Source: JANPCX01 sp046094425
GTDB lineage: Bacteria > Pseudomonadota > Gammaproteobacteria > Burkholderiales > Burkholderiaceae_C
Direction of reading: 5' to 3'
Assembly: GCA_046094425.1 (NCBI GenBank)
Contig: JBJTHI010000191.1
Location: forward strand, 1 to 5,113
Length of the DNA: 5,113 nt
Position numbers and translations under genes: made by a program. The notes below the pieces were generated by a model. It was given only the letters and a program-made list of their open reading frames with translations. It had not been told where the DNA came from and made no database searches. Below are positions 1-5,024 of this stretch, one piece after another. The stretch's first letter is position 1, and the number at the start of each line of letters is the position of its first letter.

Positions 1-2
1 TG

Positions 3-128
3 CGTCTGCTGGGAGTGCGGGCCAGCCAGTTGCGCAGGGTCGATGGAGTGAATCCTGGGGAGATTTCAACGTCGGCGTTACAAGGTGTGCAATCTGCCCG
101 GGACGACGGCCCTTTGTTTGGGTCATGA
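3..128 (+). CDS. Partial gene, C-terminal tail resembling DNA polymerase IV (DinB, Y-family)
   Basis: The frame beginning at base 3 is open for 41 codons and ends at the TGA at 126-128; its start lies outside the window. The visible peptide begins RLLGVRASQLRRV and ends GPLFGS. A short RLLGVR(V/A)S-L strand followed by a poorly conserved, disordered tail is how the little-finger domain of many proteobacterial DNA polymerase IV proteins ends. That polymerase performs error-prone lesion-bypass synthesis. The match rests on about 12 residues recalled from the family, so it is a tentative call. The stop codon overlaps an ATG at 125 (ATGA). That ATG is a possible but less favoured start of the next gene, because the downstream TTG has a much better ribosome binding site. 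Confidence 0.5.
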   Translation, partial: RLLGVRASQLRRVDGVNPGEISTSALQGVQSARDDGPLFGS

Positions 129-196
129 ACAACACCGTGCATCCAAACCACTGGCGTTTTCGTAGGTTTGAGGTCAGCATCACACACCACGCTTTT

Positions 197-203
197 GAGG
201 AGG
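197..203 (+). promoter_or_regulatory. Strong Shine-Dalgarno (GAGGAGG) deciding a TTG start
   Basis: GAGGAGG lies 5 nt upstream of the TTG at 209-211, which is good spacing for ribosome binding. Starting there puts a compact signal peptide directly at the N-terminus. The in-frame ATG at 125 would instead add 28 residues rich in His, Arg and Phe ahead of it and has no comparable ribosome binding site. Confidence 0.7.
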
Positions 204-208
204 CCTCT

Positions 209-913
209 TTGAAACCATCACTGATCAACGCCGCGCTGTGCGCATCCCTGGCCCTGTTGTTGCAAACCGCAACGGCTGGTACCGTGAACATCACCGTGCT
301 CGACGCCGAAGGAAAACCGGCACCCGACGTGGTGATTCTCGTGCGCTCCACCCAAGGCGCACCGGCTACGGCGGCGGCTAAACCGGTGCTGATTGAACAA
401 AGCGGCCTGCGTTTTGCACCCTTCCTGTCTGTCGTGCCCGTCGGTAGCACGGTGCGTTTTGCCAACCGCGACCCTTACGACCATCATGTTCGTTCCATGC
501 CCACAGGCCCTTTAGGTGCCACCCCGCCTGCGCAGGAATTTGAACTCCGACTCGATGGCGTGGAGGGTGCCAGCAGCGGTGACGGCTACAGCGCGCCACC
601 GCCTAGACGCAAACCGGGTGGCAGTACCACGGCTGACTTGAAGGTGACGCAAACAGGTGCTATTACCCTGGGTTGCCATTTGCACTCCTCCATGCGTGGC
701 CACCTCTATGTGGCCGATACCCCTTGGTTTGGCAAAACCGACGCCAGCGGAAAAGTCAGCATCGACAACGTGCCTGATGCGGCGGCCGAGGTGGTGGTGT
801 GGCATCCGGATCAACTCACGGCCCAAGCGCCCTTGAAGATGCAAGTGGCCGCTGGAGCGAATGCGGGCAATGCGACTTTGAATTTCACACCACGTAGAAG
901 GCGCGGAGGGTGA
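209..913 (+). CDS. Exported cupredoxin ('methylamine utilization protein' type, plastocyanin-like)
   Basis: From the TTG start the protein has 234 residues. Residues 1-23 form a signal peptide (KPSLINAAL, then a Leu-rich core, then TATA-G), so it should act in the periplasm. Residues about 24-170 are a cupredoxin-like beta-sandwich. The segment GSTVRFANRDPYDHHVRS supplies the first His ligand (His92 or His93). CHLHSSM (156-162) supplies Cys156, His159 and Met162 in the C-x2-H-x2-M spacing of a type 1 copper site. A Pro/Gly/Ser/Arg-rich insert (about 118-142) separates the two ligand segments. Residues about 171-228 look like a small carboxypeptidase-regulatory-like beta domain, and the tail ends RRRRGG. 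Despite the family's common name, no methylamine dehydrogenase gene is visible here. Periplasmic electron transfer or copper binding is the supported role; the partner is unknown. An alternative start is the ATG at 125 (262 residues). Confidence 0.8.
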   Translation: MKPSLINAALCASLALLLQTATAGTVNITVLDAEGKPAPDVVILVRSTQGAPATAAAKPVLIEQSGLRFAPFLSVVPVGSTVRFANRDPYDHHVRSMPTGPLGATPPAQEFELRLDGVEGASSGDGYSAPPPRRKPGGSTTADLKVTQTGAITLGCHLHSSMRGHLYVADTPWFGKTDASGKVSIDNVPDAAAEVVVWHPDQLTAQAPLKMQVAAGANAGNATLNFTPRRRRGG

Positions 914-920
914 ACAGACC

Positions 921-1224
921 CTAAATCGACGTCGTCCGCCAATAACTCGGCTTGCGCCGGTGGTGGGCCACCGCCAGAACCGTCACTGTGTTTTCCAGTA
1001 CTTCATAAAACACTGAATACGGAAAACGTTTCAGCACGCGGTGGCGGTTACCTTCTGCATCGGCGGGGTGGCTCAACGGGGCGTTGCTGATGCGGTCTAT
1101 GACGTCAAAAACTTCAGCGCGAAATCCATCGGCGGCAAGCGCGTTTTTTTTGTCTGTACCAAAGAAACGCATCGCGGATGTCTTGCTCCGCCGCCGGAGA
1201 GAGAACGACAATGAATTCGCTCAC
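921..1224 (-). pseudogene. RelE/ParE-family toxin, frameshifted in a poly-A tract
   Basis: The gene starts at GTG 1224-1222, overlapping the antitoxin stop (GTGA), the usual coupling in such modules. The first frame reads VSEFIVVLSPAAEQDIRDAF, then LWYRQKK, and runs into a TGA at 1116-1114 after 36 codons. The rest of the toxin (NALAADGFRAEV, ending HHRRKPSYWRTTSI) lies in the +1 frame and ends at TAG 923-921. Removing one A from the 8-A run (1151-1144) joins them into a clean 100-residue protein with WYRQKNALAADGF across the junction, typical of RelE/ParE plasmid-stabilisation toxins. The C-terminal HHRRKPxYW block is characteristic of the family, whose members act as mRNA interferases or gyrase inhibitors. 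The break may be a sequencing error, real decay, or a site of transcriptional slippage. The second-frame segment alone would need an unlikely TTG start at 1211 and would lack the normal N-terminus. Confidence 0.8.
1144..1151 (-). other. 8-nt A homopolymer at the toxin frameshift
   Basis: The + strand shows eight consecutive T (eight A in the toxin mRNA). Seven would restore the toxin reading frame. Runs of this length are prone to sequencing indels, replication slippage and RNA polymerase slippage. Confidence 0.9.
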
Positions 1225-1445
1225 AAGGCGCTAAGGCGGTCTCGCGCGTCAAGCCAGGGCACGGCTTGAACAGCACCTGAGCGAAGGTCATTTTTGCGCT
1301 GACGAATCTCACTCGCCCAGGCTTGAGACACCGAGGCTTCGTCCTCGCCATCCAGGCTGTCCAGCAGCGCAATCACCACGGCCGAGCGCTCGCTGGTATC
1401 GAGTGCCAGTGCTTCATCAATCAGGTGGTCAACGCGCGCATTCAT
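1221..1445 (-). CDS. Addiction-module antitoxin (putative addiction module component family)
   Basis: The protein has 74 residues starting MNARVDHLIDEALALDTSER. An N-terminal helical part with the LALDTSERSAVVIALLDSL pattern is followed by QAWASEIRQRKNDLRSG and PWLDARDRL. This architecture (hydrophobic helices, W-x-x-E-I-x-x-R, G, then a C-terminal PW motif) is that of the short unstable antitoxins paired with RelE/ParE toxins (TIGR02574/PF09720-type). It should bind and neutralise the toxin encoded immediately downstream, whose GTG start overlaps this gene's TGA. I chose the ATG at 1445 because the upstream in-frame residues (MSSRKQPETARLKP) run into the end of the globin gene and do not fit the family. 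No clear Shine-Dalgarno precedes it. A TAGACT hexamer 7 nt upstream could be a -10 box of a leaderless transcript. Otherwise the gene could be read from the globin operon, 42 nt away. Confidence 0.8.
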   Translation of the reverse strand: MNARVDHLIDEALALDTSERSAVVIALLDSLDGEDEASVSQAWASEIRQRKNDLRSGAVQAVPWLDARDRLSAL

Positions 1446-1487
1446 GGGTTTGAGTCTAGCAGTCTCAGGTTGCTTCCGGGAACTCAC

Positions 1488-1943
1488 TCACCGCTTCGTC
1501 ATCACCTCCCGGTGCATCGGTGCCAACCGCGCCAGCATGCGGTTTTGCACAGCAAACGGAATACCTTTGGCATCCATGCTGACTTGCAGCACTTCGACCA
1601 AGGCGTTGAAGTCGGCTTTACTGATGTCCATGTCGGCGTGAGCGTCTTTCATGGGAACGCCTCGGTAGGTGCAGGGGCCGCCCGACAGCATGCAGAGTTG
1701 CTCCGTGAGTTGCTGGGCCAGGTGGGCCTGGTTGCTGTCTTTGAAGAACGAGCCAATGCGTTTGTCTGCCACCAGGCGTTTCACAAAATCATCCATCAAG
1801 GCAGTGAGCCCCGCTGTTTCGCCGAAGGCTTGGTAGAGCCTGTCGTCTGCCGCGCGGAGGGGTGAGTTTGTTTGTGAATGGGCGAGGCTTGCGCCGAGGG
1901 TAAAGCAAGCGGCCAACAGCAGCCTTGGAATGAAGCGGTGCAT
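1488..1943 (-). CDS. Secreted group 1 truncated haemoglobin
   Basis: The protein has 151 residues. Residues 1-23 (MHRFIPRLLLAACFTLGASL, then AHS|Q) are a signal peptide, so this globin is probably periplasmic, unlike the cytosolic textbook members. The mature part follows the truncated-globin (Bac_globin) pattern. LYQAFGETAGLTALMDDFV covers helices A/B, then ADKRIGSFF, then LTEQLCMLSGGPCTYRG with the glycine motif, then VPMKDAHADMDIS with His102 as the expected proximal haem ligand, then FNALVEVL. The expected B10 position (aligned by memory to DFY in mycobacterial HbN) reads DFV, so the usual Tyr seems to be missing. Cys84 and Cys91 could form a disulfide in the periplasm. The ATG at 1943 was chosen because it begins the signal peptide; the ribosome binding site is weak. 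It lies 37 nt downstream of the DUF3034 gene and is probably co-transcribed with it. Binding of O2 or NO is inferred from the family. Confidence 0.85.
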   Translation of the reverse strand: MHRFIPRLLLAACFTLGASLAHSQTNSPLRAADDRLYQAFGETAGLTALMDDFVKRLVADKRIGSFFKDSNQAHLAQQLTEQLCMLSGGPCTYRGVPMKDAHADMDISKADFNALVEVLQVSMDAKGIPFAVQNRMLARLAPMHREVMTKR

Positions 1944-1980
1944 GGTGATGTCTTTCAAAGTGGGGTGCAAGTTCGCGCTT

Positions 1981-2886
1981 TCAAAAACCGATTTGCGCTG
2001 ACAAATAAGTGCCGGTTTGGCGTTTGGGCTGCACGGCGGGCGCAATTTTTCCCAAGTCCACATAAGCCAGGGTGAGCGAGAAGTTTTTGCTTGGGGCCCA
2101 GGCCACAAACACATCGAACCAATCATCTTCTTGCAGCGCCCCGGTGCCCAGCGCAGAGCGGTTGAGGTGGTCGGGTTTGGCGCGGTACTCGGCACCGATG
2201 GCGAGGTTTTTGTTCAGCAAGTAGGCGACTGACACTTCGGGCAGCAGTTTGTAGTGCTTGCTTTGTGCACCACCAAAGCCGAGCAGGCCGTTTTGATTCG
2301 CTTTGCTGGCGCGCAGTGTGGCGTTCAGGAGCAGCCCTTGGGCCAAGAACAGTTTGGTGGCGCTGACGTACGCATCGGTGCCGCTGTCTTTGGCACCCAA
2401 AGGGCCGGTCAAGGTGGGGCCGAGTGCGCCAGGTTTGGCTTTTTTGTACTGGGCACCTACGGCGATTTGCGGCATGAAGGTGTCGCTGTCCAAAACCGCG
2501 TCGCCTGCGACTTTGACCTTCAAGCCCACGATGTCTTGCCGCAAGTGCAACCCAGGCAAGCCCAAGGGGGCGAGGTTGTTGTTCGCATCCAAGTCTTGAT
2601 GGGCCAGAGACAGCTCCACGCGGTCACGAAACGATAGTGCTGCACCTGCGATGCGCAGGCCATAGTTTTGTGTTGTCACGCCGGTGACAAAAGCCGTGCC
2701 GCCCCATTGCCCCTCGGTGGCGTAGCTGCCCGTCACGGCCCAGGGCGTGAGGCCGCCGCCTGCCGCGCCGTCAATGCTGCTCACGCCGCCGGTGAGCAGC
2801 AGTTTGCCGCTTTGGGCTTGCGCGGTGGCGCAGATCAACAGAGTTGCCACGGTGATGGTGATGCGGTTACCTGGGGCCAACGCCAT
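1981..2886 (-). CDS. DUF3034 family outer-membrane beta-barrel protein
   Basis: The protein has 301 residues starting at ATG 2886, preceded by GAGGAGTT (2898-2891) at good spacing. Residues 1-24 are a signal peptide (NRITITVATLLICATAQA|QSG). The mature protein opens KLLLTGGVSSIDGAAGGGL and continues as alternating short beta strands with Gly/Asn/Asp turns. It ends TYLSAQIGF, with a C-terminal Phe as in many outer-membrane beta-barrels recognised by the BAM complex. Overall it resembles DUF3034 (PF11231-type) proteins of betaproteobacteria, which have no assigned function that I can state. The family call is from recognition, not a search. It is the first gene of the minus-strand run, ahead of the secreted globin, and is divergent from the ferritin-like gene. 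The position suggests a role in envelope permeability or transport linked to the exported redox proteins, but that is inference. Confidence 0.75.
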   Translation of the reverse strand: MALAPGNRITITVATLLICATAQAQSGKLLLTGGVSSIDGAAGGGLTPWAVTGSYATEGQWGGTAFVTGVTTQNYGLRIAGAALSFRDRVELSLAHQDLDANNNLAPLGLPGLHLRQDIVGLKVKVAGDAVLDSDTFMPQIAVGAQYKKAKPGALGPTLTGPLGAKDSGTDAYVSATKLFLAQGLLLNATLRASKANQNGLLGFGGAQSKHYKLLPEVSVAYLLNKNLAIGAEYRAKPDHLNRSALGTGALQEDDWFDVFVAWAPSKNFSLTLAYVDLGKIAPAVQPKRQTGTYLSAQIGF

Positions 2887-2890
2887 GAAT

Positions 2891-2898
2891 AACTCCTC
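2891..2898 (-). promoter_or_regulatory. Shine-Dalgarno of the DUF3034 gene (GAGGAGTT)
   Basis: This near-perfect anti-16S complement ends 4 nt upstream of the ATG at 2886 (6 nt from the AGGAG core). It supports this internal ATG over the far upstream ATG at 3036, whose extra 50 residues would fill the divergent promoter region. Confidence 0.75.
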
Positions 2899-2951
2899 GA
2901 AGGTGTGGGTTTGAGATGCGCCTCTTGCTGTTTTACGCCAATTGCAGGGCT

Positions 2952-2965
2952 TTGGATGCATCCAA
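2952..2965. promoter_or_regulatory. Perfect 14-bp palindrome, candidate operator
   Basis: TTGGATGCATCCAA is its own reverse complement. It sits 66 bp from the DUF3034 ATG and 94 bp from the ferritin-like ATG, a plausible place for a dimeric regulator to control both directions. The regulator is unknown; the LysR-type protein in this window is one candidate, although its family more often uses T-N11-A sites. Confidence 0.4.
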
Positions 2966-2986
2966 TGTTTCGCACTCTGCGTAATG

Positions 2987-3016
2987 CACCAAGCAAGGGC
3001 CAACCCACCAAGCAAG
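2987..3016. repeat. Pair of 11-bp direct repeats, CACCAAGCAAG
   Basis: CACCAAGCAAG occurs at 2987-2997 and again at 3006-3016, a period of 19 bp. The copies lie between the palindrome and the ferritin-like gene, in the expected 5' leader or promoter-proximal zone. They could be tandem protein-binding sites or a small local duplication. Confidence 0.5.
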
Positions 3017-3059
3017 CCCGCTGCACTTTGAACCAATCATCACTCACTAGGAGATTGAC

Positions 3060-3641
3060 ATGACATCTGTACTTCCACTTGCTCGCCGTTCGTTCCTCAG
3101 CCAAACAAGCCGCGTGACTTTGTCCGCTGCCGCCGTCACCTTGCTGGCAGGCACCTCCAGCCGTGCCTTGGCGCAGTCCGCAGGCAGCATGGCGGCGGAC
3201 GTGAACATTCTCAACGTGGCCTTGGGCCTGGAGCACGAAGCCATCAATGCCTACCAACTGGGCGCAGGCAGCGGCTTGCTGCAAAAGCCTGTGCTTGACG
3301 TGGCGGTGCAGTTTCAGTCCCACCACAAAGCCCACCGCGACGCCCTGATCGCCACGATTCAAAAAATGGGCGGCAAACCGGTCGCTGAAAAGTCGCTGGA
3401 CGACTATGCCAAAGCCTTGAATGCCGCATCGTTAAAAAGCCAAAACGATGTGCTCGCCTTGGCCGCCAAGTTGGAGCTGGGGGCCACCAATGCTTATCTG
3501 GGCGTGATCCCCTCATTCAAAGACGTGCAACTGGGACAAATCGCTGCGCGTCTGGCGGCCGATGAAACCATGCATTGGACGGTGTTGTCCCAAGTACTGG
3601 GCCGCAGCCTGCCTAGCGGTGCTTTGAGTTTTGGTGGTTGA
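3060..3641 (+). CDS. Tat-exported ferritin-like domain protein
   Basis: The protein has 193 residues starting at ATG 3060 behind AGGAG. The N-terminus, ARRSFLSQ (twin Arg 9-10) followed by a hydrophobic stretch and RALAQS, is a twin-arginine signal peptide. This suggests export of a folded, possibly metal-loaded protein. The mature part is helical and fits the Ferritin_2-like four-helix fold. Candidate di-iron ligands recur in the expected helices: Glu58/Glu60 in GLEHEAINAYQ, His88/His89/His92 in QSHHKAHRDAL, Glu139 in KLELGATNAY, and Glu169/His172 in ADETMHWTVL. Family members are often annotated only as ferritin-like; whether this one stores iron, oxidises it or scavenges peroxide cannot be told. 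It leads the plus-strand run, and the cytochrome c gene begins 4 nt after its stop, implying co-transcription. Confidence 0.85.
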   Translation: MTSVLPLARRSFLSQTSRVTLSAAAVTLLAGTSSRALAQSAGSMAADVNILNVALGLEHEAINAYQLGAGSGLLQKPVLDVAVQFQSHHKAHRDALIATIQKMGGKPVAEKSLDDYAKALNAASLKSQNDVLALAAKLELGATNAYLGVIPSFKDVQLGQIAARLAADETMHWTVLSQVLGRSLPSGALSFGG

Positions 3642-3645
3642 TCCC

Positions 3646-4020
3646 ATGGGCAAGCGCCATGAAGCACTGGTGCTCGGTGCGCTGATGCTGGCCAGCAGCA
3701 GCGCCATCGCGGGTGGGGATGCCATTCGGGGCCAGCAGGTCTATGAAGCCCGCTGTGGTGGTTGCCACTCGGTGGACTCGGACCGCGTGGGCCCCCGCCA
3801 CGCCGGGGTGTTCGGTCGGCGTGCAGGCGCGGTGGCGGGGTTTGCTTATTCGCCCGCTTTGGCAGCCAGCAAACTGGTTTGGAACGCAGCCACGCTGGAG
3901 CGTTGGTTGAACAATCCAGAAGCACTGGTGCCTGGACAACGCATGGGTTACAGCCTGACTGATCCCGCGTTGCGGGCGGACGTGGTTGCGTATTTGGCTA
4001 CGCTCAAAGCTGCACCATAA
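3646..4020 (+). CDS. Small periplasmic class I cytochrome c
   Basis: The protein has 124 residues starting at ATG 3646. Residues 1-22 are a signal peptide (KRHEALVLGALMLASSSAIA). The haem attachment motif CGGCH is at 37-41, with His41 as the proximal ligand. It is followed by the cytochrome c2-like signatures VGPRHAGVFGRRAG, FAYSPAL and LERWLNNPEALVPGQRMGY, where Met100 is the expected sixth ligand. This is a single-haem electron carrier of normal length for the class, needing periplasmic maturation. The gene begins 4 nt after the ferritin-like stop. Upstream in-frame TTG 3631 and GTG 3634 would overlap that gene and add only five or four residues. The Shine-Dalgarno is weak (GGTGG), fitting translational coupling. 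Co-expression suggests that it exchanges electrons with the ferritin-like protein or the cupredoxin, which is inference. Confidence 0.9.
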   Translation: MGKRHEALVLGALMLASSSAIAGGDAIRGQQVYEARCGGCHSVDSDRVGPRHAGVFGRRAGAVAGFAYSPALAASKLVWNAATLERWLNNPEALVPGQRMGYSLTDPALRADVVAYLATLKAAP

Positions 4021-4027
4021 CAAGCAC

Positions 4028-4061
4028 AATCGGGCCTATGAACACAGCACCGGGCCCGATT
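4028..4061 (+). promoter_or_regulatory. 9-bp inverted repeat enclosing the LysR start codon
   Basis: AATCGGGCC (4028-4036) and GGCCCGATT (4053-4061) are perfect reverse complements separated by 16 nt that contain the ATG at 4038. In RNA this would fold into a stem with the start codon in the loop. In DNA it could be a dimer binding site for autoregulation. No Shine-Dalgarno is visible before this ATG, and the left arm occupies the place where one would be. Confidence 0.45.
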
Positions 4062-4991
4062 CGTCTTCCTTCCATCGACGCCCTGCGTGCGTTTGAAACC
4101 GCTGCCCGTCTGGGCAGTTTTGAGCGCGCGGCGGAGGAATTGAGCATCACCGCCAGTGCCGTCAGCAAACGGGTGGCGAGTTTGGAGGAACAGCTTGCCA
4201 CCGTGCTGTTGCAGCGGGGTGGCAAATCTTTGACCCTCACGCTGGCGGGCAAGGAGTATTTGGAACAGGTGTCACCCGCACTGGCCCTGTTGAGTGCCGT
4301 TCCCGCCCATCAAGTGACGGTACGTGCTGCGCAGCCCCGGCGCCAGCGTTTGCGTGTTTGTGCGCCGCCCACCTTTGCGCGGCAAATTTTGGTGCCGCAT
4401 TTGCAGCAGTTTTCTGAAGGCCACCCCGAAGTGGATTTGGAGTTGATGTTGTCCATTCCATATTTAGGCGGTAACACGGCAGAGGCCGATGTAGAAGTGC
4501 GAACGGGCGATTTGAAATCCGAAGTTCTTGCCACTGGCGGCCAGCGTTTGATGTACGACGCCGTATTGCCCATGGCCAGTCCCGCCTTGTTGTCTCGTTT
4601 TGCACCCATTCGCCAGCCCAACGATTTGGCCCCCCTGCCGCTGTTGCGCACGCCGCTGGAGCCCTGGGCGCCGTGGTTCGCTGCGGCGGGTTTGGACTGG
4701 CCTGAACCGCAAACCGGCCCCAAGCTCGTGGATTTGGGTTTGACGCTGGAAGCCGCTGTCAGTGGCCAGGGGGTGGCGTTGGCCCGACCCAGTTTGGCGC
4801 GTCCTTGGGTGGTGAGCGGTGCGCTGCAACCCTTGTTTGCTGTGACTGCGGAACCAGTGAACAGCTACTACGTGCAACGTCACAGTTCAGACGACGCGGC
4901 ATTGGCGTTCTGCGCTTGGTTGTTGTCGCTTTGCGCGCGTGTCGCTGAAGATGCTTTGCAAGAGGTGCTGGGTAGAGTGCCCGCCCGCTAA
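4038..4991 (+). CDS. LysR-type transcriptional regulator (GcvA-like)
   Basis: The protein has 317 residues, the usual length for the family. The N-terminal winged helix-turn-helix spans about 10-75: LPSIDALRAFETAARLGSF, then AAEELSITASAVSKRVASLE as the HTH core, then LTLTLAGKEYLEQV. The opening LPSxxALRAFExAAR and the overall form resemble GcvA-like members. Residues about 103-300 form the periplasmic-binding-protein-like effector domain, beginning LRVCAPPTFARQILVPHL and including SGQGVALARPSL. The effector is not predictable. The gene lies 17 nt after the cytochrome c gene on the same strand, so it may be co-transcribed, rather than divergent from its target as many LysR genes are. Bases encoding residues 218-247 are duplicated in inverted orientation just after the gene; the reading frame itself appears intact. 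Confidence 0.9.
   Translation: MNTAPGPIRLPSIDALRAFETAARLGSFERAAEELSITASAVSKRVASLEEQLATVLLQRGGKSLTLTLAGKEYLEQVSPALALLSAVPAHQVTVRAAQPRRQRLRVCAPPTFARQILVPHLQQFSEGHPEVDLELMLSIPYLGGNTAEADVEVRTGDLKSEVLATGGQRLMYDAVLPMASPALLSRFAPIRQPNDLAPLPLLRTPLEPWAPWFAAAGLDWPEPQTGPKLVDLGLTLEAAVSGQGVALARPSLARPWVVSGALQPLFAVTAEPVNSYYVQRHSSDDAALAFCAWLLSLCARVAEDALQEVLGRVPAR
4689..4777 (+). repeat. Left arm of an 89-bp perfect inverted repeat (inside the LysR gene)
   Basis: These 89 bases, coding for the LysR effector domain from Gly218 to about Ala247, are the exact reverse complement of 5025-5113. Pairing fails at 4778/5024. The other limit is the window edge, so the true length may be greater. Confidence 0.95.
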
Positions 4992-5024
4992 TCCAATGGC
5001 GACGATTAAGCCGGCCCCGACTTG
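4992..5024. other. Short unique spacer after the LysR gene
   Basis: These 33 bases lie between the LysR stop and the inverted copy. They hold no recognisable gene and no stem with a T-run that could be a terminator. Confidence 0.5.

Larger units (their letters stand above)
2887..3059. promoter_or_regulatory. Divergent intergenic control region
   Basis: These 173 bases separate the DUF3034 start (minus) from the ferritin-like gene start (plus), so they should hold the promoters of both runs. I see no -35/-10 pair good enough to call in either direction. The region does contain a perfect palindrome (2952-2965), an 11-bp direct repeat (2987-2997 and 3006-3016) and an AGGAG Shine-Dalgarno (3049-3053) for the ferritin-like gene, 6 nt before its ATG. 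The symmetry elements suggest regulator binding. Confidence 0.55.

Noticed and set aside
958..973. GC-rich hairpin CGGTGG-TGGG-CCACCG as a terminator between convergent genes
   Set aside because: It lies inside the toxin coding sequence (the conserved HHRRKP block) and has no following T-run on either strand.
1446..1482. Full sigma70 promoter for the antitoxin
   Set aside because: TAGACT at 1458-1453 is an acceptable -10, but no matching -35 is found at 16-19 bp, so it is mentioned only as a possibility under the antitoxin.
1323..1865. A 180-codon open frame on the plus strand
   Set aside because: It lies opposite the truncated globin and antitoxin genes, is rich in His, Gln and Val in a way typical of antisense frames of GC-rich genes, and has no recognisable domain.
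2254..2637. Open frame of 127 codons on the plus strand inside the DUF3034 gene
   Set aside because: It is antisense to a convincing outer-membrane protein with signal peptide and C-terminal Phe; it has no ribosome binding site or family resemblance.
4464..4883. Open frame of 139 codons on the minus strand inside the LysR gene
   Set aside because: It is a shadow of the strongly supported LysR reading frame, and its composition is antisense-like.
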